A DNA stretch of 64,000 nucleotides from Apostichopus japonicus. Lineage: Eukaryota > Echinodermata > Holothuroidea > Aspidochirotida > Stichopodidae. The DNA lies in NCBI RefSeq assembly GCF_037975245.1, contig NC_092564.1:9025984-9089983 (forward strand), given 5' to 3'. Every line of letters begins with the position of its first letter. Position 1 is the stretch's first letter. Below are positions 23,889-37,207 of this stretch, piece after piece. Made by a program: the position numbers and the translations under genes. Below the pieces are notes generated by a model, which saw nothing but the letters and a program-made list of their open reading frames with translations, did no database searches and had not been told where the DNA came from.

Positions 23889-24196
23889 CAGTGGCGGAGC
23901 GTCCATACAGTCAGGGGGGCGGATGCCCCCACCTGACGCCCTTTTTACCACTTTTTACTTATTCGCGATTATGGACTTTTTTATTGCGCTCTCATCTTCC
24001 TATTGACATTTGTCACATTATATGCAAATTAGCAAGGCCCGAAAAGGGTCATTTCCGGCGATCTAGTGAGTATCTTTACTCAAAAATGTCTGTACGCTCC
24101 GCGCCAACCTGTGGTGGCGCTCCGCTAAGATAGTGTCGAAAGCGCCCCTACAGACCATTCTCGCTCCCCTGACCAATACCCCTAGCTCCGCCACTG
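23889..24196. mobile_element. hAT-type MITE in intron 2 of gene B (orthologous insertion to A)
   Basis: Same TIRs and same site as 10951-11263 in gene A. The matching place in gene C (about 61421-61435) has an unfilled AGAGAGGG run. Confidence 0.85.
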
Positions 24197-24403
24197 AGAG
24201 AGGGGTGGGGTGGAGGGGGGTGGGACGATGTCTGGAATGTTGAGGAGTCAAATGAGAAAAACGTAACAGCTTATTGTCCGAAAATTCGAATTTAGGTGAA
24301 CTAACATCAGGTAGGCCTATTTAATACTGTTTTGTGGAGATGGATTTGAAATCCGTTCTGTATGTTGTCACTTTTCTATATATACTAAGATAATCACCGG
24401 GCT

Positions 24404-25743
24404 GCGAATTTTTTTTCCCAAACAGGTTTGCAATTACGGAGTTTTCCGCCAATCAGATTGCTCGTGACGTCAGCATCAATAATGGGCATCGCTTCGAAGT
24501 TCGAAGACATGCACTGAGTTACACACTGACACTTAATTAAGTCTAGTTACGGGCTTTCCAATCAAACGCTCTAACTTTACTTTTAATGCTTCAATCACAT
24601 GTTGACCTCACTTATACATACGATACATTCTATTGGGTTCGTGTTTACGTTATTCAAGATTTGTGAGCCGTTCTACTGCAATCGGAATTCGTTTCGTGGA
24701 ATGGGTAGGCCTACACTAAAATCAACTTCACGAGTCTTGAATGAATATACGCAAACAGTTTAGTGTATAGTCAAGGCTTCATAATTGACGCACCCCGTAA
24801 TTGACGCACCTTCAATTATTACTAGCAACGACACAGCAGGCCATCTAAACTTTTGCAGTCAAGCTGAATTACATTTTTCATGAGTTTGAATCCATTTCAG
24901 CTATTTGCTGACCAAATTGTGGTATTTTTTAAGCTTTTAACACCCTCCCCCAGTTTTGCACGTTTTTTGGGCATTTGGAAATCTTACATCCTAAAAATAA
25001 CCAACATTACCTCAAAATGATAAGACTACTCTCTGGGACCTGACCTGTCTGCGCTTAGAGGCTCAGAGCATAGCAAACAGCATCTAAAGTCAATGGATGT
25101 ATACTAAGGCCTGGACTACACGGTTAGCTAATCGACGAATGTGTCAATTTAGGGGTATGAAAGACTGCTTGACACGGCAGACATTTTGTGGTCAAATTCT
25201 GCTCAATTGTACTGTGCATAAGCATAGAACCTTAAATATTTTGAGATCATAACATTTTTGTGGAACTACACATATGTAAAACACATAGAGTTGAGTGATT
25301 TGGATTTTTCCTTGATATACATCTTTGATCAAATCCTTAAGTGCATCAATTATGAGCCCACCATGCTACAGTATGATATTTTCCCGTCACTGCACTGTGT
25401 ACACAGTTATAATACATATAGGACTACAGCGCATGTGTGATGTACCCTGTACGAACATTTCACTGTGCGTTGTTATCGACTAATGCCTTCACAGAAAACT
25501 TCGATCAAAGTAGTTGATCATACCATACTAGTGTGCTCAATATGTCTAAACCAATTCCAAACACATCTACAACCAAAAGCTTCGGGTAATTTTGAACGGC
25601 TATATCTTGGTTGCAACGAATGGATGCAGACACTTTGGTTACCTGGAAGTGAAGGTTTCTATCGTGATGACGTAACTTTTCCGACCAATCATGAGCGCCT
25701 ATTTACACGCAATTGCAAACCTGTTTGGGAAAAAAAAATTCGC
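24404..25743. mobile_element. 1340-bp TIR element with 9-bp target duplication in intron 2 of gene B
   Basis: The left end GCGAATTTTTTTTCCC continues AAACAGGTTTGCAATT; the right end is its inverse with one length change in the T run. CACCGGGCT is duplicated at 24395-24403 and 25744-25752. Gene A reads CACCGGGCTGCGTTTTG with no insert. A 9-bp duplication fits Mutator-like elements. No transposase is seen, so it is non-autonomous. Confidence 0.8.
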
Positions 25744-26495
25744 CACCGGGCTACGTTTTGTTTACTAAAGTAATATAAACATATTCCCTTCCGACAGCTC
25801 TCCTTTATACCTTGTGACTACTGTGTTATATCGATTATAGAAATGAAGAGCAAGAGAGAGTTGAAATAACATGATAAAGGTATTTCGTAATATTAAACAT
25901 ACGTGTTGATTTGCTAGCTCGAGTCCACCAATGTATTTCTTTGACTTCGCCGAAAATGTCTGGATGGCCGTTTATCCGGGCAAAAATATCGGTGGTTCCA
26001 CATTTGGGATTGCCGAGTAGAAAAAAATATGGTAGGCAAATCATTTTTGAATTTGTGCGTGCAGTCTGGTAACAAGGATTTTTATAATCTGGCATAAACT
26101 TTGGGACATGTTTGAAAATCTGTGGATAAAACAACAACAAAAAGAATATTTATTGTTGTTTTCAAATGGTTTGATAGCTGTAGACTTAACCAGATCAAGC
26201 CACCGTGAATATATATATTAATGGCTACTTGCCCAAGTCGTATGTAATACACAGAACAATGCTATGACTAAACTAATTTCCTCTTTAGATCAGGAATAGA
26301 GGCTAGACTTGAGAAAGTCCCTCCACATGCAGCATAAATACATGTTTCCAACTGGTATATCCTATCAACCATATGTTAGCCGATGGCTAAGACTTAAGAC
26401 TATAGCAGTTATAGATTTAACTTATACCCATGCATCATGGTGGTTTATAGTTTGAGTAAGAAGAGGTGAATGTTTGGGATAGTACTGGAAGTACT

Positions 26496-26790
26496 GTAAG
26501 TGAGGAAACATACATGGAGGACAGCTACCATTCATTATGAGAGGTAATTTATGTTGAGTAGAAGACCTACTAGTGAGGCGAAATAACTTAAGGTAAGTGA
26601 GGAAAAATACACGGAGGACAGCTGTCACTCATTATGAGAGGTAATTCGTATAAGTTGAGTAGAAGACCTACTAGTAGAGAGAGGTAACTTAAGGTAAGTG
26701 AGGAAACATACACGGAGGACAGCTACCATTCATTATGAGAGGAAATTCGTATTGAGTTGAAGACCTACTAGTGGGGAGAGGTATCTTGTG
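26496..26790. repeat. Three ~100-bp tandem units, intron 1 of gene B only
   Basis: Each unit starts GTAAGTGAGGAAACATACA and contains GGAGGACAGCT, TTATGAGAGG and AGAAGACCTACTAGT. Gene A lacks them. Confidence 0.85.
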
Positions 26791-26984
26791 GGAAATGAGG
26801 ATAGTTAATGAAGGAGAGGTGCATTCAGGAGGGGAGATAATCCATATTGTGTAGAAGACGTGTTAATCTGGAGAGGTAACTCTGTCATATGAAGAGATTT
26901 ACTGTACGTTCATGAAGATATGTATACGTCCAGGGACCGAGATAATTGAGATAAGAGAACTAATTAGGCAGCAGACACACTAGT

Positions 26985-27535
26985 GAGGAGAGATGACTCG
27001 ATGCAGTGAGGAGAGATGACTCGATGCAGGTAAGAGAGATGACCCAATGCAGGGAGGAGAGATGACTCGATGCAGGTAAGAGAGATGACTCGATGCAGGG
27101 AGGAGAGATGACTCGATGCAGGGAGGAGAGACTACTCGATGCAGTGAGGAGAGATGACTCGATGCAGGGAGGAGAGATGACTCGATGCAGTGAGGAGAGA
27201 TGACTCGATGCAGGGAGGCGTGAGATGACTCGATGCAGGGAGGAGAGATGACTCGATGCAGGGAGGAGAGAGTACTCGATGCAGGTAGGAGAGATGACTC
27301 GATGCAGGGAGGAGAGATGACTCGATGCAGGGAGGAGAGATGACTCGATGCAGGGAGGAGAGATGACTCGATGCAGGGATGCGTGAGATGACTCGATGTA
27401 GGTAGGAGAGATGACTCGATGCACTGAGGAGAGATGACGCGATGCAGGGATGCGTGAGATGACACGGTGCAGGGAGGAGAGATGACTCGATAAAGGGAGG
27501 AGAGATGACTCGATGCAGGGAGTAGAGAGAGATTA
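26985..27535. repeat. Same 23-bp minisatellite, intron 1 of gene B
   Basis: About 24 units of GACTCGATGCAGGGAGGAGA and variants. The two loci differ in unit number. Confidence 0.93.
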
Positions 27536-29612
27536 CTAGGCCCGTTTATCATACAAAGTGTCAATCAAGCCAAACACAGCTATAAAACGACCGAACCAAA
27601 CATTATTCTTACAATTAAGGTGTCAGCAATAGAAACATTAATTATCATCTATTTTTACTTACCAATGGACGGAGCTTTTTCAGACCGTGAGGTATCGGAC
27701 GAGATACGGATCTGTTATTGATATCTGCAGGGTTACTGTAGTAACCTAGCGACAGTTGACGTAATGCAGATGATATCGTAGAATTAAGCTGCCAACCGCT
27801 TCTATTTAAAAGATTTTGGATAGATGTTGGCTGCTTTGTATTCAAATGCGATTCGTGTACTACAGTTATAGCGTCTGTAGTGTAATTTGCACTTCTAATT
27901 TGATCTGTCACTTTGATCGGTAAGTATTCGATTGTTTGCACGGGTGTCCCGAATTGATCATATACAGAGAGAATTGATATTCCAAAGCAACACAGTAGCA
28001 ATGCTATCATCTGTGCAAACAAATTAAAGAAACAAGAAAAAATATAGATGATTCTTTTATAACTTGAACAAAACGAAACAAAACATACCGTCTAAGTTCT
28101 AATCAATATTGTGACATCAGTTATAATTTTCGCAAAACATAAGAATATTAAAGAAGAAACTTACAAAATGGCAAGCGTTTATTTGACTATCTTCAAAGAA
28201 ATTTTGGCCAATATCCCCATTCCATCCTTTGCGCACAACTTGTCCATACTGACATTTCATTCATAAGTACCTTCATTCCTGTCGTACTAAATACCACATG
28301 TTACGTGTTTAAGTAAAGAATAATATATTACTCATTGAAAAATTACTATATAAATTTCACGATACATATGTGGAACCAGGGAGGGGGACCAGGATCGGGG
28401 CACTCCCTTTAAAATGATTTTGCCACCAGACAAATGACCTACAGAGATATCAAAACAAGGTGTAAAAACATAGTGGCAGAAATAGACACGTTTCGCGTTT
28501 ATAATTTTAACCGATGTTTTCTTATGCACCGGTATATTACATTATAGTAATTTAAGACTCTACCGATATCCGTCCTACCCTGTCGCTAATTTTCCCCCTC
28601 GAGAACTAAGGAGGGTAGTTTGCATAATTGTGCGTTCCGTATTTATCAGACCGCATAGCAACCTCTGTCAGTCATATACCAACCGAATCTCGCTAGTATA
28701 GTAACACTAGAAATTTTGGTTACTATCGTCTAAAAATAATCTATATAATAATAATCATCTAAAAATAAATCGTCTAAAATGGTGCTATCTTTCCCATGTA
28801 GTAAAAGTACTGCTATAGTGTATACGACTTTGTGTGTGCCATTCGGAAGAAAGTCTGAAAACTTACGGGGAAGGAAGGGGGGGGGGGAACACCAGTCCAC
28901 CCCTTCATCGGCTACGGCCCTATACATATTGTAATATCAAGCATTTACAAATACATATTATTACGCGTGGGTAGAAACATGCATTGGTATAACATATTTC
29001 CAGACTATTCGACCAAAAATGGAGTTGATATGTTTTCATTAAAGACAAAAATCAAGTTTCATATAGGACAGACAGTACTTTGACTAGAAAAGCCAATCGC
29101 TCTTGTTCAGAAAACCTCGTTCTTTGCTTAGTGTCGCAGTTGTTCAGTTGAGTCTAGTTGCAAGCTGTCCTGTATAAAATTGGTAAATGAGGTGATTTCA
29201 AAATCTACTTACCCACATGGGTTTATACCACCTCTGTTGCAAGGTTAGGTGCCCAACAAAACCAATAGAATCCATAGTTTTAGTAATATACGGTGATATT
29301 TACTGACCCGTTGTATAACCAACTATAGTATATACTGTTGGTTATAGCTTAAGGACTTGCCTATCAGTGTGCAATGTCTTTGTAACGGTCGGTTGCTGCA
29401 AGTGAAAAGAGTTTGGCCTGAATGGAAATTTCATAAAGAAATAATCAACGAATAAATTTTGAATGCAGACACAAAAGAATGAGCAAAGGTAAGTTGACCC
29501 GTTGTATAACAAAAGAACACACAACCAATCATTGGAAGCCATCACCTTACACAGGTTAACACAAGTCACAAACGATTTTTCATTACAGCTGGGCATTGAG
29601 TTGGAAATCTAG

Positions 29613-29925
<313 letters not shown>

Positions 29926-29983
29926 AATTTAATAATATATAGGCCTATATATATAATGAACAGTATATATTTAAGCTTCGACT

Positions 29984-30255
29984 GAGAACGTGGATTTTAT
30001 GAGAACGTGGATTTTATTTTCGGACTGAGAACGTGTCGGACTGAAAACTCGTTTTTTCGGACTGAAAACGTGTATTTTATTTTCGGACTGAAAACGTGTA
30101 TTTTATTTTCGGACTGAAAACGTGTATTTTATTTTCGGACTGAAAACGTGTATTTTATTTTCGGACTGAAAACGTGTCGGACTGAAAACTCGTTTTTTCG
30201 GACTGAGAACGTGGATTTTATTTTCGGACTTAAAACGTGTCGGACTGACAACGTG
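29984..30255. repeat. TTCGGACTGAAAACGTGTATTTTAT minisatellite
   Basis: About ten units of roughly 26 bp, with shortened units ending ACGTGTCGGACTGAAAACTCG. No coding meaning is seen. Confidence 0.9.
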
Positions 30256-30306
30256 TACCCGTACAGTTATGGTCGAGTTTTGCATCAGGCGTAGGCTTTA
30301 GTTTGA

Positions 30307-30337
30307 CCAGGGAGCTGCTACTCTAGCAGCTCCCTGG
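30307..30337. other. Perfect 14-bp hairpin
   Basis: CCAGGGAGCTGCTA and its exact inverse TAGCAGCTCCCTGG are separated by CTC. It lies 50 bp after the 26-bp minisatellite. Role unknown. Confidence 0.85.
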
Positions 30338-31444
30338 TTGGACTATTTTTATGCCTACATGGTGAGCAGTCGAAGACCGACCGGTTTGGGTGCCCTGGTT
30401 TTGTAGTTGATTCAACCATTAGGAAAGCTGTGCATGCTTTATCGAATATCAAAAGTTTAGCCGATAGAAGTACAGTAACCTAATGCTATTTTACTGTAAA
30501 AAACCAGTGTATTTCAAACTTTTACAGATGCGCCAGTCTTATACTAACCTGAGTAAAGTATTTGAAATATTGTAACCGAAGTCGCGAGTCGACATTTTGT
30601 TACAGCTCAAGAAACTAATAGTGAATATAAAATCCGATACACACTGACTCGTGTCACAAAAATAAAAACGCAAATACAAAGTGAAAAAATTTTCTGAAGT
30701 GATTACAACATTGGGTATCAAACGTATGGTCAAGTCCGTCATTTGTGAACAATTGGTATTTCATTCAATTTAGGTATGAATTACTTATAGACACAGTCTG
30801 TATTTTAATTTTTTTTATATATGCATTTTAGTTCTATATCAGGAGGGAAAGACAAAGTATTTTTTGTCATATATCATATATAGATAAATATGTAAATTTA
30901 CTTATATTTGGACTCCTGGCCACGGGCCCTTTAGGCGATCACAGAGCACTTGCCCTGGCTGCACCCCATCCTCGTAACCGGTGCACCGAATTAAAAATAA
31001 CGGAACTTGAACGGTAAAAGGGAAGTAAAAGACGTTGCCATAAGGGGCGGCTCCACCCTCTTCAGAAAGGATTGGCAAGATTTGGCAAAAAGGGAATAAG
31101 AAATGAACAATAAATTAACAGTTATTTCCACTGAACTACTGTACTCCAGAATTGAATATTCTGCTTCTTGTTCCGAAAGGCTCCCAACGAAATGCCAAAA
31201 AGTCGGCAACGGGGATGAGGGTGGGGGGGGGTACCCAGCCCACCACAGGACTACCCCTGCACCTCATCACGACTGCCTCGAATTAAAACTCTCAACTTGA
31301 TACTATAGTCAACCAAAAATTGTCCGAGAGTTGAACTGAAATTGGATGGAATTAAAAAATTAAAAAATACTAGCTGTCTGCATGGATCATACTCTATACT
31401 ATTGTGTGACCATATAGGCGTACGGGCTCTAGTCAACCAGGAGG

Positions 31445-31484
<40 letters not shown>

Positions 31485-31771
31485 GAAGCTATTTTACTTG
31501 CCAGAGAAATTTAAAAATTGCCCGAAAGTTCCTAGCATGATTAATTCATTTCAAACTTCGACGTCAATGAAGGACAAAAAGAACCATACAGGCCTATGCC
31601 TGACTATAAGATCATTGAACCATCACAAAGAACTACTTTTTTAGCTCTTGGGAAAACTCCGAATAATCTTCCATTTGCCGAATCCTGAAACTGGGAAGTA
31701 CGGGGTGGGGGGGGGGGGATCCGTCTTGATCCGCAAGTATAATGAACGTTCACCCACAACAAGTGTGTTTA

Positions 31772-32187
31772 TACGGAGAGCCAAACGTTCCATAAATGTC
31801 GAAAAAGAAAGTGAAGTGTCCAAGTTAATAGATATATGTCCAAATCGATATCAACATGTTACAATTCGATATCAGCATGTTACAATTCCATATGAACATG
31901 TCGAAACCAAATACAATATGCCATTGCGTCTATCAACATGTCAAATTCAACATCAGCATGTCGAAAACTTGTAACAGCATGCCATTACTACATTGGTCAT
32001 GTCAACATGCTATATTTACGTCGTGCTATAATTTTGGCACTTCGGCGCGCGCCAACGTTTCGTATATGTCGAGATTTATTTCAGTATGTCCAAAACTTGT
32101 GTCAGCATGGTGAGCGAAGAGTAGTGAAGTATTGCCATGACAACGTTGCACATGGTTCGTGTCGTTCACACGGTACTATGGTTGAAT
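31772..32187 (+). repeat. Left 416-bp TIR with internal CATGT-containing subrepeats
   Basis: It contains repeated units such as CGATATCAACATGTTACAAT, CGATATCAGCATGTTACAAT and variants with CATGTCGAAA, spaced about 20-25 bp apart, then a GC-rich palindrome CGGCGCGCGCC. Such subterminal repeats are often transposase binding sites. Confidence 0.85.
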
Positions 32188-34427
32188 CATGGAGCTATAA
32201 ACAGAAGGAGAAAACCCACTTTGAAGTATCATTGTAACCGACAAAATTTGATCGCCATAAGTAAACATGCCTCAGGGCACAAACACGGGTAAAGCCATCA
32301 TCAGCTATTACGTAATCCTGGTACAAAGGTCATTTCGTATATATGAAGCGATTTTGGAATCTAGTTGAATGGGAGCTAGCGGTGAGTCATGCCACGCAAA
32401 CGACAATGATGAAGAGTAGTACTGCACTTGGTTTATCCAATTTATTCAAACAAAACAAACAGACAAACAAAACAGCCTCTGCAATGAGAAGAGAAAATTA
32501 AAAACTTGACAGTTGTCCAGGTAAGTCATGTATACATTTAACCCAACAACTTACCATTGGTGTGAAACTCCTCAATCGAATGAAAATAATAAAACAACAG
32601 TTAATTGGTAAAACAATCTTGCAATGAACAATTGACTAGCAACCCTGCAATAGCTCATCTCTAGTGAAAATAACAAGATAATAATTGAGTAAGACTTGAA
32701 TGAATTGAAAAAGAATTGGAAATGAATTGAAGAAAAGAATGGAGTTATCGGTTCATCCTTATAAACCCGAAAGTGAAAAAGTGAATCTCTTACGTAGTAC
32801 AATAACATCATCCATAAAAATGATAACAGCAGAATATGATAACATTTACCGAAGTACCAATCTAGCACATAACTAAATATGAAATTTAATTAACACCTTC
32901 TGTAACATGAAGAAGAATACAATTCAATGGCATGGCGTATATACATCCTTTCGCTCCTGGCCAGATAAAATCAGAAAATAATAGTAAACAAAATAGCTAA
33001 AATATAACCTCAGGTCCTCGCATGAACAATTATGACCACAAAGGAAATACCCTGCAAAATATCATGCATCACTTACCAGCCCAGTCATCTAACAACAATG
33101 ATCAGTAAACCTCACATCACCGGATCACGACTCAGCTCAAAAGAACCTAAACCAGAAAATTAATATATAACCATATAAAATCTGGAATAGCTTACAAAGG
33201 TTAATTTAATTGAATTATGACATATATAACTACATATAAGCATTTAAAGTACTAAGTACAACTTGGTAAAGTCAGATATGCTTTTTAGGAGCACCAATAC
33301 ACAAGCTGCCCAAAGTATTACAAAAGTATGGTACAACATTTGCCTTTTAAGAACAATACACTACAAGGGTATTTCATACATGCTTAGATTTACTACATAG
33401 TGCTCATACACAGCCCCTCTAATTTGATGTACAACTGAAACTCTTAAAATGTCTGAGTTGATGAACCTTTAATCCCTTAATTACACTGGATTAACACAAA
33501 ATTGAAACTGAAATTATGCTATAAATATAATAACCAATAACGTCTCACTTGAGTTATACACACAGTCCCAAGGGAATTCCTATAATACACCGAAACACCT
33601 AGAACCCATCAATCGGTTTAACATCAGTTACTAAAGCACATTGTAAATGAATCATGATTAACTTAACTCTGTCTGAACTAATACCGAGACAATAACTGAT
33701 CATAACTGAAAACATGGACTCAGTCAGTACTACCCCTTTAACCATGTGACTTAGAATTATTCTCATAATGTCACTGAGAAGCTACTAAAATATGAAATTG
33801 ACAGGTAAATAAGGTAATTAAACAAATATCAATAAACAAATATCAAATAAAACAGTTTGAAATGCAATCTTCCTTTTACACTTGAAACTAAACCTTCCCA
33901 AGTATAACACTGACTTAAATAGCCCTACTAACTTACAGTACTGTTACTTTACATAACAATATGTATGACTGCTCCACCACATGGTAGAACTCTTTGAGAG
34001 AAACTCAATAATATCCCCAAATCTCTCTTACAATAGTAGTTCTTACAACATATGCCATTAAGTAAAATTTAACTAATAATCAACATGAAATAACTCACCA
34101 AGATACACTGAAATAGGCTCTTTTTCTTCACATGAATGGTTGAATTTCCTCTCACAAAACAATCAATACAATGTCTCTCTAACAAAGGATAGGTGGAGGA
34201 ATGAAGCACATGGCTCTGAGAGTAAAAGTAGTTCAGTAGCCAACCTCCTCACAAAGTGAAAGGATACTAACTTAAAATTATTACACAAGCAACTAACATG
34301 TTGGTTAACTTATACACATGAACATGTCATCTTAGTTTAACAACATACAACAGAAATAAAGACTCCATTGGGAATAAACTTTCCACAATCACTAAAACTA
34401 TAAGCCCTATTTCTTTGTGGAGAGTAT
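32188..34427. other. AT-rich interior of the long-TIR element, nothing recognised
   Basis: About 2.2 kb of AT-rich sequence with only short open frames and no repeat or motif I recognise. Confidence 0.5.
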
Positions 34428-34682
34428 GTGGTTAGGTACTATGGAGCAGAGAACAATGAAGACCTGTGTAACATGATGGGTAGCAACAGGGAGATGGAAC
34501 AACTCCTTGGCAGCAGTGCTCTCCTAATGAATATGCAAAGGTTATCAGTGAAGGGCAGAGAACTTCCTGTACCTGTGCAGAGTGCTGAAACCTTGGAATG
34601 CCAAAAGGGCAAATTCCACTTTATCGCATATAGCGTCCCTCACAACATAACAACAGACACTCCGATCCTAACGTATATGTAA
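34428..34682 (+). other. 84-codon open frame of unknown nature inside the long-TIR element
   Basis: The frame has mixed composition with no low-complexity bias (ENNEDLCNMMGSNREMEQLL and so on), and a possible acceptor (TGGTTAG) lies just before it. No family is recognised. It may be an exon fragment of the element's gene, or chance. Confidence 0.2.
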
Positions 34683-35024
34683 TTGAAATAGTATACACAG
34701 TACTCATATATGTTACGTTACGCATACCTGTAAGAATTTCGATCGGAATATATCTTTCATTTCTCACCGAATCATGCGAAGATTCGTATTTAATAATTAA
34801 TTGTTTATCTCAGCATATATTTCATCGCAATATATGAACAAGTAATGGCGAAATAGGTACTTTTAGTCAAGTATTTTCCGATAAAACTTTTCTTCGTTCG
34901 TTAGGCAAATAACGTTAGTGCTGTTTGTTATTGCATTGGGAACCTAGTGTTATAAAAATAACAAAATTAATTTAACACGAAACATGGCTGCCAAAAAACT
35001 TTGCATCCGCCGAGGACATTAGAA

Positions 35025-35560
35025 ATGTTCATGCTACAGGATATAGTTGAATTTATGGTGAAGCTGATGATTGAAGAGTTTGAGAGGCTGGATGTTCCAG
35101 ACGACATAAATTTGGAAGATACATTAATTGTTGAAAAACATGAGGAACAAATTCTAAGATAATTAGCAGGTTATGTGCCATTTGCCCTTAAAAAACGTTA
35201 CATGAAAGTTAAGAGTACTCAGAATGCTTTAATATTTTTACAGTACTTAAACTGTATGTCTGTTGCAGGTGAAGGTCACAGTTTCAGATTACAGTAAAGC
35301 CTGGGTGGAAAAACAAAATAGAGGTGGATTAATCTTAGTTAATGATAACATTTTCATGCTTTTCAAGACTGGAATTTCAGACAAAGCAAATTTTAAACAT
35401 GAAGACCTTGCTTATTTTGAGAAATAAATATGTGAAAGACCATCTTCTGCAAAAACTTCTGCAACACAAGCCAGTTCAGAATCGGTGGGCAGATCTTGTT
35501 AAACGAGGACTTAAGTGGGCAGTTGCTTCAAATTTCATACGTTTGTTGTTTATTGGGTAA
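35025..35560 (+). pseudogene. Decayed protein frame inside the long-TIR element
   Basis: Frame 1 from ATG 35025 reads acidic helical sequence, a TAA at 35160, then LAGYVPFALKKRYMK in the same frame. A shift near 35290 leads to DYSKAWVEKQNRGGLILVND, and a second near 35365 to LEFQTKQILNMKTLL and QNRWADLV. The blocks make sense as one protein of a type I associate with transposon-linked proteins of invertebrates (the NRGGL motif followed by a helical tail), but I cannot name the family. It is not translatable as one protein here. Codons and position suggest it is what remains of the element's own gene. Confidence 0.5.
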
Positions 35561-36886
35561 AGTTAATAGTAAATGCTTTTGTTAGAATGTAAATGGAGAT
35601 AAGTTACAAAAAGGAAGACTTCTTGTAGCAAGAAAGGAGAGAAAGCATTCAGAAAAGAATTGGCAAGTGAAAGCAAGGAGTGAAACTGAGAGTAACATGA
35701 TTGGTATCTATATATCTTGATTTTATGATAATTATGTTGTATACTTACATAGTTCGTTTGTTCTTTCCATGGCAAACCTCATCTTTCAAGCTTATAACAA
35801 GTTTACTTTAGTTCAGAGAAATATAGTGGAACTAGAATATTGTCAGTTTTGTACAAATTAAAAGTTTAAACTTTGTTGTGATTTGTTTCCTTGTAAATTT
35901 TATTGATGAAGGTCAAAGGTGACACATGCTTTCTCTTCAACACCACCTACTGTAGGTCTGGTAGGTAGGACACCATCCGCTCTAAATTGGACTATGGCAG
36001 CATCGCCACAGTGACAACCACAAAACTCACCTTCGCAATATTTACACCCTCTTGAAAGAAGCACTTTAGCTCAGCATGGAAGATTTCATCCCTTTCTTTC
36101 TGTTGGCTAAGCTTAGTCTTCTCTACACCCCCAATATCCTCACCAGCATTTAGAAACCTTCCCACAACTTTTACAGATGCCGAACTCCCTATCTCTCAAA
36201 AGTAAAACCCTCATACTACCTTTGGCATTTGGAGCTCCATAAACACTATCAATACCATCAAACTGGCTCCTTCTCTTGACCCACCTTCACTCCTTCAGAC
36301 ACCCACTAACCCCCCTCCCACCCCACTATCTTCCTAGGCCTTGTGCCAGCAAAATTAAAATATATTTAGCTACATGAGTTTACTTATATGGACATAATTC
36401 GAGCACAAAATGTGATTTTAATCCCCAATGGGCACAATGTAACCATTAGTAACAGACAGGATGGCATCCCTTCAAGTCGCTTGACCACTACACTCTGGTT
36501 GACAACTTGACTATTCAATGTTATGCATATGATTATAAGGGCACCTTTCCCTTCATTTATGAGAGCTGGCAAAAAAACAGAACAGCAAGTTGGAGTTCCT
36601 TTACTGTATATATTGTACTAAACAGGAAAATAAAACTACTTCACAAGATAACATGAAAACTATACAAGATCAAATCACCACATTGTTATTTAAATATACT
36701 GTACTAGTTCCACCAAAAAATAATCTAGAGCACATGGACAAATGACAATGTTCTTCTAACAGAAATCCCCACTTTAAGTACTAGTACAACAAAGGTACAA
36801 ATAAAACATTAAAATACTGTGAAATAAATCTACTGTAGTGCTATACAGAACAATCAAATCAGTTTGAGTTCATTTACAGTACTGTA

Positions 36887-37207
36887 CAGTGACGTAGACA
36901 CTGAGTGTGGGTCGAGTTCCCCCCCCCCCCACAGAATTTTTTGGGGACGTAAGTGGCGACGGTGACAAATCATAGGGAGCAAAAAATATTTAAATGTACT
37001 CCTCTTAGTACACAAATTCAGTTCAAAGAATGGAAACGATAACAACCCCTTTGCATCTTAAGCCCTTTTTTAAACAACATTTTTCAGGGGAGGAGGATGC
37101 CCCTTATACCCTCCCCAGGACGTTGTTCCACCGCTTAGTGCCTGAAAATGGGGACAGAAGTTTGACTTTGCCCCCCACCCCATACCAGAATCCTGGCTAT
37201 GTCCCTG
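36887..37207. mobile_element. 321-bp hAT-type element nested in the long-TIR element
   Basis: The left end CAGTGACGTAGAC and right end GGCTATGTCCCTG are imperfect inverses. The 8-bp duplication GTACTGTA is at 36879-36886 and 37208-37215. Confidence 0.7.

Larger units (their letters stand above)
19452..28010 (-). pseudogene. CHST15-like: CHST15-like sulfotransferase, copy B, frameshifted in exon 5
   Basis: Exons match copy A: 28010-27663, 26119-25903, 23385-23287, 22495-22339, 21261-21085, 19935-19791, 19645-19452. All splice sites are kept, including GNPKCGTT in exon 2, RDPTAR at the end of exon 4 and FLWDYLES at the end. Exon 1 is one codon shorter than in A. Exon 5 is 177 nt where A has 178: near 21141-21150 the A/C sequence AGTTGTTAAAG reads AGTTTTAAAG. 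The shifted frame meets TGA about 16 codons into exon 6, predicting about 347 aa without the normal last ~100 residues, which include LLDWLRVYPREQ and FYRPY. Apart from this base the copy looks intact, so it could be a recent pseudogene, a polymorphic null or a sequencing error. Intron 2 holds a 1340-bp transposon absent from A and C. Confidence 0.75.
17577..29595. repeat. Segmental duplicon B
   Basis: It matches A from the block CCCCGACGCATATTGGGTG (A about 897) to the block ending near TTACAGCTGGGCAT (A about 15433). It lacks the Penelope insertion and the 711-bp hAT element of A. It has its own 1340-bp transposon and a 100-bp tandem repeat. Confidence 0.8.

Noticed and set aside
26960-27564. 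Ser/Leu/Pro/His-rich frames here and at 12166-12551
   Set aside because: Translation of the 23-bp intronic minisatellite in two frames at once.
31856-32113. 85-codon frame repeated at 40264-40521
   Set aside because: Lies wholly inside the two TIRs and reads through subterminal repeats; duplication is explained by the TIR.
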